Source of the DNA: JANMCE01 sp031410595
GTDB lineage: Bacteria; Actinomycetota; Acidimicrobiia; Acidimicrobiales; Ilumatobacteraceae
NCBI GenBank assembly: GCA_031410595.1
Contig: JANNZM010000001.1
Location: 9,326 to 73,325, forward strand
DNA: 64,000 nt
Direction: 5' to 3'
Positions 25,100-32,942 of this stretch are shown here, in pieces (positions within the stretch are counted from its first letter, which is position 1; each line of letters starts with the position of its first letter). The notes under the pieces are model-generated. The model ran no database searches. It was given only the letters and a program-made list of their open reading frames with translations, and was not told where the DNA came from. The position numbers were made by a program, and so were the translations under genes.

Positions 25100-25801
25100 T
25101 TAAACTCCGTTCTGAAGCTGCGCTGACGAATCGGACTTAAGTCTATTGAAGTCATCTGATGGGCCACAGATCGATGAGACGCGGTACTTTCCTGAGAGAT
25201 TCTGGCGAACAAAGGCCGACGGGAGTCCGAGTATGGCCAAATTCTGTCCTATCGAAAGGAGGGACGGCTCCAAATCCTGGACAAGCGCCTCGCACGGTCC
25301 TGGAAGAAGCGCACCGTGGCCTCGAGTCCTGTTTCGCAGCCAAGCGAAGTCTGCAAACCATTGCCGCAGACTCGTCCTGCCGACCAAGCAACTGCGAGAA
25401 GGCTCGAGGATGGTCTGGACCCTCTGAAGTAGTTGCACGCTTTCAACCTGCCAAGCCGATTCTTGCGAACCATAGGCTTGGGTTATCTCTCGGACAGCCG
25501 GCGCGGTTGCTTGCACTCGGTGTTGAGAGGCGGGCCCTGTCAGGAGGTCGTCTAGAGCTTGAACCCATTCTCCGATGCCCGTTGCGCGGACGAGCTTGTG
25601 CTCAAGACGATATCGATGTCGATCGCGATCGCTCTCAAGAGTTGCGAGCAGATTGACGGTCGTGAGCTTTACGACCAACTCTCCCAGGTACATCAAATCG
25701 TAAAAGTGCGCTACGAAGGACTCGCCTTTGGTCGTTTGAACTCTCTCCCACATGCGTTCAAGTACAACCGAGCGTGAGGTAGTTGGGTCTTGGTCATTCA
25801 T
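25100..25801 (-). CDS. N-terminal helical part of the broken STAND gene
   Basis: A 233-residue, soluble, mostly helical protein, without a recognised catalytic motif (L-E-R-M-W-E-R-V start, an R-H-R-Y-R-L-E-H-K-L-V-R-A block, then L-R-N-R-T-R-G-H-G). It is in the same reading frame as the STAND NTPase downstream, separated by a single TAA (25100-25102) and 18 codons. The last residues before the stop (Q-L-Q-N-G-V) and those after it run smoothly into the NTPase linker, so an ancestral ~870-residue protein is likely. It could still be made as a separate subunit. Function unknown; probably the sensor or effector end. Confidence 0.6.
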   Translation of the reverse strand: MNDQDPTTSRSVVLERMWERVQTTKGESFVAHFYDLMYLGELVVKLTTVNLLATLESDRDRHRYRLEHKLVRATGIGEWVQALDDLLTGPASQHRVQATAPAVREITQAYGSQESAWQVESVQLLQRVQTILEPSRSCLVGRTSLRQWFADFAWLRNRTRGHGALLPGPCEALVQDLEPSLLSIGQNLAILGLPSAFVRQNLSGKYRVSSICGPSDDFNRLKSDSSAQLQNGV

Positions 25802-26017
25802 TGTTCAATACCGCCGTTCGTATGCATGAGCTCTAAGCGACCGCTTACGGAGAAGCTTAACGCGCTGTTGGTGGAAAATGTAGCGAAAATGGAACAGGCG
25901 TTCTCGTGTTGCTGGCTCGACGAAGGCGGAAGCGCTGCTCGGCATTCCTGACACGATCGTACTGGGATAGGCTCGGGGGAGTAGCGTTTGGGGAACGTCG
26001 ACTGGGGGAGTGGGGCC

Positions 26018-27565
26018 ATGGCTGAGGATGATGCGGGGGTCCGGCGCAGGCGTGGCGGAAGGGTCGACACCGGTGGGAAGGCGCGGGCGATTGAGCAGCG
26101 GCCTTACTCGCAGCCCCGTCTGAGATACGCGCCGACGGAGGTCGTCAGTGCCGACGAGCTTGAGCACATTCACCTGGCTTCGCTGCGCATCCTCCAAGAG
26201 ATCGGGATGGACGTTCTCGATCCCGAATCGCGGGATCTCCTGAAGCAGGCCGGTGCCGACGTCCAGGGTGATCGGGTGCGGTTCGACCCCGACATGATCC
26301 TCGAGAAGATCACGACGGTTCCGAAGCAATTCACGCTGCACGCGACCAACCCGGCGCACGACCTGCAGATCGGTGGGAACTGGATGGCGTTCGGGTCGGT
26401 GGCCTCGGCGCCGAACGTGTTCGACATGGATCGTGGCCGCAGGGTCGGTAATCGGCAGGACTACCAGGACCTGCTGCGGCTGAGCCAGATGTTCAACACG
26501 GTGCACTTTCTTGGCGGCTATCCGGTGGAACCGATCGACATTCATGCATCGGTTCGGCACCTCGATGCCACCTATGACGCGCTGACGTTGGTCGACAAAC
26601 CGATCCACGCTTACAGCCTGGGGCGGCAGCGCAATCAGGACTGCTTGGAGATGGTGCGCATCGCACGTGGTCGCACCGATGAGCAGATCGACAACGAGCC
26701 GAGCATCTTCACCATCATCAACTCGTCGTCGCCGCTGCGACTCGACCTGCCGATGCTGCAGGGCATCCTCGAATACTCCGCTCGCAACCAGGTGGTCGTG
26801 CTCACGCCGTTCACACTGTCGGGCGCCATGGCCCCGGTCACCCTGGCTGGCGCGCTCGCACAACAGAACGCGGAGGCGCTGGCCGGCATCACGCTCACGC
26901 AGATCGTGCGGGCCGGCAGCCCGGCGGTGTACGGCGGATTCACCTCTAACGTCGATATGCAGTCTGGCGCGCCGGCCTTCGGTACGCCCGAATACATGCG
27001 TACCGCCATGGTGGGCGGGCAACTCGCCCGGCGCTACGGCTTCCCGTATCGCAGCAGCAACGTGTGCGCAGCGAACGCCCTCGACATGCAGGCCGCCTAC
27101 GAGTCGGTCTTCTCCATTTGGGGAGCCGTGATGGGCGGTGTGAACCTCATGATGCACGGCGCCGGATGGATGGAAGGCGGCCTGCACGCCGGGTTCGAAA
27201 AGCTGGTCCTTGATGCCGAACTGCTGCAGATGGTGTCAGCCTTTCTCGACCCCATTGTGGTGAACGATGACGAGCTGGCGGTCGACGCTATCAAGGAGGT
27301 TGGGCCGGGCGGACACTTCTTCGGCGTCGGTCATACCCAGGAGCGATTCCGCACTGCCTTTCATCACCCGATGCTGTCCGATTGGCGCAACTACGAAACG
27401 TGGGAAGAAGCTGGTAGCCCCCAAACCGCAGGCAAGGCCAACGCCGTCTACAAGCAGATGCTGGCCGCCTACGAACCGCCGCCGCTCGACAGTGTCATCC
27501 AGGAAGAACTTGCATCCTTCGTCGCTCGCCGCAAGGCCGAGGGCGGCGTCCCGACGGACTTCTAG
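26018..27565 (+). CDS. MttB-superfamily corrinoid methyltransferase 2 (non-pyrrolysine)
   Basis: A 515-residue paralogue of the enzyme at 9227-10762. It shares the A-G/S-G-A-M-A-P-V block, Q-S-G-A-P-A-F-G-T-P-E and G-G-V-N-L-M-M-H-G-A-G-W-M-E-G-G-L, and likewise has no in-frame amber codon. ATG 26018 follows GGGGGAG. The N-terminus is Arg-rich (V-R-R-R-R-G-G-R-V), like the other paralogue. It would methylate a corrinoid protein from a methylated amine, but no corrinoid protein or RACo is next to it; the set at 10759-14777 could serve both. Distinct substrates for the two enzymes are likely. A 220-base gap containing an XRE-type palindrome separates it from the DMGDH 2 gene. Confidence 0.9.
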   Translation: MAEDDAGVRRRRGGRVDTGGKARAIEQRPYSQPRLRYAPTEVVSADELEHIHLASLRILQEIGMDVLDPESRDLLKQAGADVQGDRVRFDPDMILEKITTVPKQFTLHATNPAHDLQIGGNWMAFGSVASAPNVFDMDRGRRVGNRQDYQDLLRLSQMFNTVHFLGGYPVEPIDIHASVRHLDATYDALTLVDKPIHAYSLGRQRNQDCLEMVRIARGRTDEQIDNEPSIFTIINSSSPLRLDLPMLQGILEYSARNQVVVLTPFTLSGAMAPVTLAGALAQQNAEALAGITLTQIVRAGSPAVYGGFTSNVDMQSGAPAFGTPEYMRTAMVGGQLARRYGFPYRSSNVCAANALDMQAAYESVFSIWGAVMGGVNLMMHGAGWMEGGLHAGFEKLVLDAELLQMVSAFLDPIVVNDDELAVDAIKEVGPGGHFFGVGHTQERFRTAFHHPMLSDWRNYETWEEAGSPQTAGKANAVYKQMLAAYEPPPLDSVIQEELASFVARRKAEGGVPTDF

Positions 27566-27645
27566 CCGTGACCAGCTCGAATGTCGATCGAGCGGAGCGG
27601 TGCTGCGTGCCGTCATCGCCAAGTGCTGCCCATACTCGTTTTGAG

Positions 27646-27665
27646 GTGTATCTGATCGGATACAT
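27646..27665. promoter_or_regulatory. Putative XRE operator, site 3
   Basis: GTGTATC-TGATCG-GATACAT lies 121 bases before the DMGDH 2 start and shares arms and spacer with the two sites before the XRE gene 12 kb away. AAACAAAATGG follows at 27671-27681, as AAACAAAGTGG does after site 2. This suggests that the same regulator controls the corrinoid operon region and the DMGDH/Sox operon. Confidence 0.55.
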
Positions 27666-27785
27666 GCCGAAAACAAAATGGTCGGGTGGCACCGGCCAAC
27701 TTGCGTCCCAACCGGCACCACGCATGAGAAATCTGAAATCATTGGCGGCCGGCTCGGCCGGGCCACACGAAGGGGAAACACGTAC

Positions 27786-30224
27786 GTGAAAACGTCTGCG
27801 CAGGTTGTTGTTATTGGCGGCGGTGTGGTGGGCGCCAGCGTGCTCTATCACTTGGCCGAGGCAGGGTGGACCGACCTCGTGCTCATCGAGCGCAAGGAAC
27901 TCACCTCAGGTTCTACCTGGCACGCGGCCGGCGGTATGCACACGTTGAATGGTGATCCCAACGTTTCCAAGCTGCAGCAGTACACAATCGAGCTCTACAA
28001 AAAGATCGAGGCGCAGTCTGGTCGCAACTGCTCCATCCACCTGCCTGGCGGGCTCATGCTGGCCGACACGCCCGAGCGTATGGATTGGCTGCGCATGGCC
28101 GTCGCCCGTGGCCGCTACCTGGGAATGGACCTAGAACTCATCTCCAGCAAAGAGGCGCAAGAACTCTTCCCGCTGATGGATCACAGCCACTTCATCGGCG
28201 CGCTGTACGACCCGGTGGAAGGTCATGTCGACCCCAGTGGTGTCACGTGGGCGTACGCCGAATGTGCCAAGCAAAAGGGTGCCGAGATCTACCGCAACAA
28301 CTGGGTCAGCGCGCTCAACCAACGCCCAGACGGCACGTGGGACGTCGTCACCGAGCAGGGCGAAATACACGCCGAACACATCGTGAACGCTGGCGGTTTG
28401 TGGGCTCGCGAAGTCGGCCGCATGATCGGCATCGAGCTGCCGGTGTTGGCCATGGAGCACATGTATTTGCTCACCGAAGACATGACAGAAGTGGCCGCCC
28501 ACGTGGCCAAGACCGGCAAGGAAATGCCGATGGCACTCGACTTCTCGGGCGAGATTTACATCCGCCAGGAGGGTGGCGGCATGTTGCTCGGCACCTACGA
28601 GCAGGCGTGCGTGCCCTGGTCGCCCAAGCACACGCCGTGGGACTTTTCGCAGCGTCTGCTCACCCCCGACCTGGACCGCATCGCGCCCGAATTGGAGGTC
28701 GCGTTCCAGCACTATCCGGCCATGGCCACGGCCGGTATCAAGACGGTTATCAACGGGCCGTTCACGTTCTCGCCCGACGGCAATCCGCTGGTCGGCCCGG
28801 TGCGGGGCATCCGCAACTGTTGGGTGGCCTGCGCGGTGATGGCCGGTCTGTCGCAGGGTGGCGGAGTTGGTCTGGCACTGGCGAACTGGATGACCAATGG
28901 CGAACCCGGCTTGGACGTGTGGGGTATGGACATCGCCCGCTACGGCGACTACGCCACGCTGCAGTACACCAACGCCAAGGTGCGCGAAAACTACTCCCGC
29001 CGCTTCCGCATCACCTTTCCCAACGAGGAACTCGCGGGCGCCCGTCCACTGCACATGACGCCCATCCACGGACGGCTCGACAAGGCCAACGCGGTGTGGG
29101 GCGCATCATTCGGTTTGGAGCACAGCTTGTGGTTCCAGAAGCCGGGTGAAGACCCGCACGAGAACGTCACCTTCCACCGCTCGAATGCGTTCGATGTTGT
29201 GGCCGAAGAAGTGAAGGCCGTTCGCGAACGCGTCGGCCTGACCGAGGTCTCGAACTTCGCTAAGTATGAGGTGACCGGCAGTGGAGCCGAGGCGTGGTTG
29301 TCGTCGATGCTCACCAACCGCATGCCAAAGGTTGGCCGCATCGTGCTGACGGCCATGCTGAATCCGGCCGGACGCATCGAGGGTGAATTCACCGTCGCTC
29401 GCCTCGCCGAAAACCAGTTCTTTCTCTTCGGATCACAGTCGGCCGAGATCCATCACAGCCGCTGGTTCCTGGCCCACATGCCCACCGATGGCAGCGTGCA
29501 GCTCAAGGTGCACGGCCTCGGCCTGGTCGGCCTCTCCATCGCCGGACCGAAGGCACGCGAAGTGCTGCAAACGCTGGTGGATACGGACCTCGCCAACGAC
29601 TTCAAGTTCATGGACTTCCGTCAGATCGATGTCGGTATGGTGCCAGCCATGGTCGGTCGCATCACCTACTCCGGCGACCTCGGCTACGAGATCTGGGTAA
29701 CGCCCGAATACCAGTGCGCTCTGTATGACTCGCTGATGAAAGCAGGCGAGCTGCACGGCATTGGCCTGTTCGGGTTTCGAGCGCTCATGTCGCTCCGTCT
29801 CGAGAAGAACTTCGGCACATGGTTCCGTGAGTACCGCCCCATCTACACGCCGCTCGAAGCTGGCATAAAGCACTACATCAAACTCGATCATGACTTCATC
29901 GGTCGCGCCGCTTACGAAGCCGAGCTGGTCAAAGGCCCCGACCGTCGCTTGGTCATCTTCGTGGTCGAGGTTGGCACCGGCGCCGATGCCGCGGACGTCA
30001 TTGGCGACGAGCCGGTATGGCACAACGACAAGGTTGTCGGCTGGATCACCTCCGGCGGCTATGCCCACAACTCTAAGGTGTCACTCGCCATGGGGTACAT
30101 CCCTGCGGAGTTGCTCGACCCCGACACCACCGGTTTCGAGATCGAAATTATCGGGGTCCGTCGCCCTGCTCGGCTGCAGCTTGAGCCGATTTTCGACCCC
30201 GCCGGCCTCCGTATGCGCGGCTGA
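27786..30224 (+). CDS. Dimethylglycine/sarcosine dehydrogenase-like FAD/folate oxidoreductase (DMGDH 2)
   Basis: An 812-residue protein with DAO FAD domain (G-G-G-V-V-G at 11-16), a linker and GCV_T/GCV_T_C domains. His46 in S-G-S-T-W-H-A-A-G is the classical covalent-FAD motif of DMGDH and sarcosine dehydrogenase, so this copy is closer to the textbook enzyme than the one at 1958. GTG 27786 has GAAGGGGAAA upstream; the frame runs further up but without support. It removes a methyl group from dimethylglycine or sarcosine and yields methylene-THF. It starts a run of closely spaced genes with the Sox subunits and the homocysteine methyltransferase. Confidence 0.88.
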   Translation: MKTSAQVVVIGGGVVGASVLYHLAEAGWTDLVLIERKELTSGSTWHAAGGMHTLNGDPNVSKLQQYTIELYKKIEAQSGRNCSIHLPGGLMLADTPERMDWLRMAVARGRYLGMDLELISSKEAQELFPLMDHSHFIGALYDPVEGHVDPSGVTWAYAECAKQKGAEIYRNNWVSALNQRPDGTWDVVTEQGEIHAEHIVNAGGLWAREVGRMIGIELPVLAMEHMYLLTEDMTEVAAHVAKTGKEMPMALDFSGEIYIRQEGGGMLLGTYEQACVPWSPKHTPWDFSQRLLTPDLDRIAPELEVAFQHYPAMATAGIKTVINGPFTFSPDGNPLVGPVRGIRNCWVACAVMAGLSQGGGVGLALANWMTNGEPGLDVWGMDIARYGDYATLQYTNAKVRENYSRRFRITFPNEELAGARPLHMTPIHGRLDKANAVWGASFGLEHSLWFQKPGEDPHENVTFHRSNAFDVVAEEVKAVRERVGLTEVSNFAKYEVTGSGAEAWLSSMLTNRMPKVGRIVLTAMLNPAGRIEGEFTVARLAENQFFLFGSQSAEIHHSRWFLAHMPTDGSVQLKVHGLGLVGLSIAGPKAREVLQTLVDTDLANDFKFMDFRQIDVGMVPAMVGRITYSGDLGYEIWVTPEYQCALYDSLMKAGELHGIGLFGFRALMSLRLEKNFGTWFREYRPIYTPLEAGIKHYIKLDHDFIGRAAYEAELVKGPDRRLVIFVVEVGTGADAADVIGDEPVWHNDKVVGWITSGGYAHNSKVSLAMGYIPAELLDPDTTGFEIEIIGVRRPARLQLEPIFDPAGLRMRG

Positions 30225-30307
30225 AATGGACGCAGCGAGCCCTCAGAGAAGAGCACAAAGAGGCGGAACGATATGACTGTCCCTGGCCGAACGGTAAGGA
30301 TCTGGAA

Positions 30308-32527
30308 ATGACGATCAGCGTCGATGGGCAGCAGCTGCAGTTTCAGCCGGGGGACTCGGTCGCTATCGCCATCGTGCGCCACGGGCAGCATCCGCTGCAC
30401 GGCGGTACGCTTTGCCTCGCAGGCGACTGTGGTAACTGCGTGGCCGAGGTGGACGGCACCGCCTTCGTGCGTACCTGCCAGGTCGACGCGACCGATGGTC
30501 AAACCGTGCGACGACACCCAGTCATCGGCGGCCCGACCATTGCTCAGCTCGACACTACCGAGACCCGCCAGCAGTTCGCCCACATCCCCGTCCGCAGAGA
30601 GTCAGCCGATCTTGTCGTCATCGGCGCGGGGGACAGCGGGGGAGCGGCCGCGGCGGTCGAGGGCGACGACGCAGGCCGCCTGGTCACCATCCTCGATACC
30701 AGGGATGGCAACGAAGTGGTCGGCGTCTACGGCGGGCCCACCGTCATCGTCCGCACCACAACCGGCATGCTGCACCTGCGGGCCAACGACGTCATCATCG
30801 CCACGGGCGCGGCCGAGCTGCACCCTGTCTGTGAGGGCTCCATGCTGACCGGTATCTACACGCCGTCGGCCGCGCGAAAGCTCAAGGAGGCCAGCGTTGA
30901 TCTGGGGAATCTTGTCGCCATTGGCGGCACGGGAATCGACATGCCCGGTCGACATGTCGATGGAACAGTCGTAGCGTTTATCGGCGAGAGTCACGTGATC
31001 GCTGTCGTCACCGAAGACGCCGACGGCAACCAGGACGCTCATCCCTGCGACAGCGTCGTTGTGGGGGTGGGCTTGTCGCCGCGTGACCTGCTGCTCCGCA
31101 TGACCCACGATGAACACGTCACCATCGTTGGCCCAGCCGCGCAGAAGTTTGCGCTGCCCGTTTGCCCTGACCGAGGCACGGTGTGCCCGTGCGCAAAAAC
31201 CACCGTCGACGACCTCAACATGGTGTGGGACAAGGGTTTCAACGAACTCGAACTCATCAAGCGTGCGAGCCTCGCCGGCACCGGTACCTGCCAGGGAAGC
31301 GTGTGCGGTCCGTACCTGCGCAGCTACGTAGCCGAACGCAGTGGTGAAACCCCCGAGATGTTCACCGCCCGCCCGGCCAGTCGGCAGATCACTTTGGCCG
31401 AGGCGGGCGCAGGGGTGCACCCCGAGCCGTTCCGTCGCACCGCGCTCCATGAGGAAAACGTCAAAGCCGGTGCGAACCTCGACCGGTTCGGTAACTGGTG
31501 GCGACCCTGGAACTACGGCGATCACGAAGGCGAGTACCACGCCGTTCGCAACGCCGTTTCGCTCGGTGATGTCAGCACGCTTGGCAAGATGATCGTGGAC
31601 GGGCCCGACACGGTCGAACTGCTCGAGCGTCTCTACCCGACCACCATCGCCGACATCAGGCCGGGCCGATCAAGGTACGTGCTCTTGCTGAACGAGCGCG
31701 GTCACATCATCGACGACGGCATGGTTTGCCGAGAGACCGACACCCGTTTCGTGCTGACGTTCACCTCGGGCGGCGCCGCTAATGCCGAGGCGTTCGTGCG
31801 GGATTGGATCGAGACGTGGCAGCTCGATGCGCGAGTGCTCGACCGCACCATGTCACTCGCCGCAATCAACGTCACCGGGTCGCGTGCCGGCGAACTCTTG
31901 CAACGAGTCGGCGTTGATAGTCCGCCCAAGTTCCTGCAGCACCAGCACGGCACCGTCGCGGGCATCGAGTGCCACATCATGCGTCTGTCGTTCACCGGCG
32001 AAGCATCGTTCGAACTGCATCACGCAGTCGTTCGCTCGGCCGAGTTGTGGCGTGCGCTCATGGCCGCAGGTGCTGACATGGGCATCAAGCCGCACGGCCT
32101 CCAGACCCTGTTTGGTCTGCGGCTCGAGAAGGGGCACATCATCGTGGGCATGGACACCGAGATGGACACCACACCCCGCCGAGTCAACATGGACTGGGCG
32201 GTCAAGATGTCCAAGCCCGACTTCATCGGCCGCATGGCACTCGAACGCACCGCCAAGCTGCCCGATCAGCGCCGATTGCACGGCCTCGAGATGGATGGCG
32301 AGGCCCCGGTCGAAGGCACGCCCATCATGGTCGACGGCCAGATCCACGGTCATGTCTCCAGCACGTTCACCTCGCCAACCTTGGGCAAGGCAATCATGCT
32401 GGGCTGGCTGAAGAGGGGCGCGTCGCTCGACGGCAGCCCCATTACTCACGTCGAGATCGGCGGCCGCCTCGCCACCGTGGTCGAAACTCCCTTCTTCGAT
32501 CATGAGGGAGCCCGCGCCCGTGCCTGA
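30308..32527 (+). CDS. Compact sarcosine oxidase alpha-like fusion (2Fe-2S / FAD / BFD / GCV_T)
   Basis: A 739-residue fusion, shorter than usual SoxA (about 950-1000). Residues 1-85 are an HcnA-like 2Fe-2S fold with C36, C41, C44 and C57. A reduced FAD domain follows (G-A-G-D-S-G-G near 103, I-A-T-G-A near 160), then a BFD-like Cys region (V-C-P-x4-V-C-P-C and C-Q-G-S-V-C) near 285-345, and GCV_T domains from ~365. It would oxidise an N-methyl glycine or hand electrons between centres and load THF. AAGGA sits nine bases before ATG 30308; a 12-codon frame from ATG 30273 ends in an ATGA overlap with this start. The FAD domain is only ~190 residues, so it may have lost one nucleotide site. Confidence 0.78.
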   Translation: MTISVDGQQLQFQPGDSVAIAIVRHGQHPLHGGTLCLAGDCGNCVAEVDGTAFVRTCQVDATDGQTVRRHPVIGGPTIAQLDTTETRQQFAHIPVRRESADLVVIGAGDSGGAAAAVEGDDAGRLVTILDTRDGNEVVGVYGGPTVIVRTTTGMLHLRANDVIIATGAAELHPVCEGSMLTGIYTPSAARKLKEASVDLGNLVAIGGTGIDMPGRHVDGTVVAFIGESHVIAVVTEDADGNQDAHPCDSVVVGVGLSPRDLLLRMTHDEHVTIVGPAAQKFALPVCPDRGTVCPCAKTTVDDLNMVWDKGFNELELIKRASLAGTGTCQGSVCGPYLRSYVAERSGETPEMFTARPASRQITLAEAGAGVHPEPFRRTALHEENVKAGANLDRFGNWWRPWNYGDHEGEYHAVRNAVSLGDVSTLGKMIVDGPDTVELLERLYPTTIADIRPGRSRYVLLLNERGHIIDDGMVCRETDTRFVLTFTSGGAANAEAFVRDWIETWQLDARVLDRTMSLAAINVTGSRAGELLQRVGVDSPPKFLQHQHGTVAGIECHIMRLSFTGEASFELHHAVVRSAELWRALMAAGADMGIKPHGLQTLFGLRLEKGHIIVGMDTEMDTTPRRVNMDWAVKMSKPDFIGRMALERTAKLPDQRRLHGLEMDGEAPVEGTPIMVDGQIHGHVSSTFTSPTLGKAIMLGWLKRGASLDGSPITHVEIGGRLATVVETPFFDHEGARARA

Positions 32528-32942
32528 GTTCTCCATGATTCCCGGCTACCGCATCGTGGCGACCGCGTCGGCCATTGATGCCTTCGTAACTCTGGACGAT
32601 CCATCCGACCTTGGCGACAAGAAGTTTTTCCACCCGCGTCTGCTGCGCTTGGCTCCCGACGACGTCTTCGTCTTCGGCCAGAAACCGCCCACATCGCCCG
32701 TCGACGATCCGTACGCGATCGTTGAGGAAGAATCGGGCTTCCACGGGGCGTGGTTCACGATAGAAGATTTCGACAAACATATACGGCCCCACATCGACTG
32801 GGAACTTCCTATCGAACCGCGGTCGTTCACACAGGGTCTTGTCGCCAATGTTCCCGCCAAACTGTGGGTCACCACCGACCGGGTGCTACTCCTGACCAAC
32901 GCTGCGTACGCCCACGAGCTCGAGGAGCGCATCGGTGAATGA
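32502..32942 (+). CDS. Sarcosine oxidase gamma-like subunit
   Basis: A 146-residue protein between the SoxA-like and SoxB genes. The C-terminal half (Q-G-L-V-A-N-V-P-A-K-L-W-V-T-T-D-R-V-L-L-L) has the L-W-x-x-x-D-x-x-L-L pattern of SoxG subunits, which help hold the oxidase together. The N-terminal part (I-P-G-Y-R-I-V-A-T-A-S-A-I-D) is less familiar. It overlaps the upstream stop by 26 bases and the SoxB start by eight. SoxG identity is chiefly from context. Confidence 0.6.
   Translation: MREPAPVPEFSMIPGYRIVATASAIDAFVTLDDPSDLGDKKFFHPRLLRLAPDDVFVFGQKPPTSPVDDPYAIVEEESGFHGAWFTIEDFDKHIRPHIDWELPIEPRSFTQGLVANVPAKLWVTTDRVLLLTNAAYAHELEERIGE

Noticed and set aside
25805..27187. A 460-codon open frame antisense to MttB 2
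   Set aside because: Low-complexity, His/Arg-rich shadow typical of high-GC antisense frames; the plus strand is a full MttB homologue.
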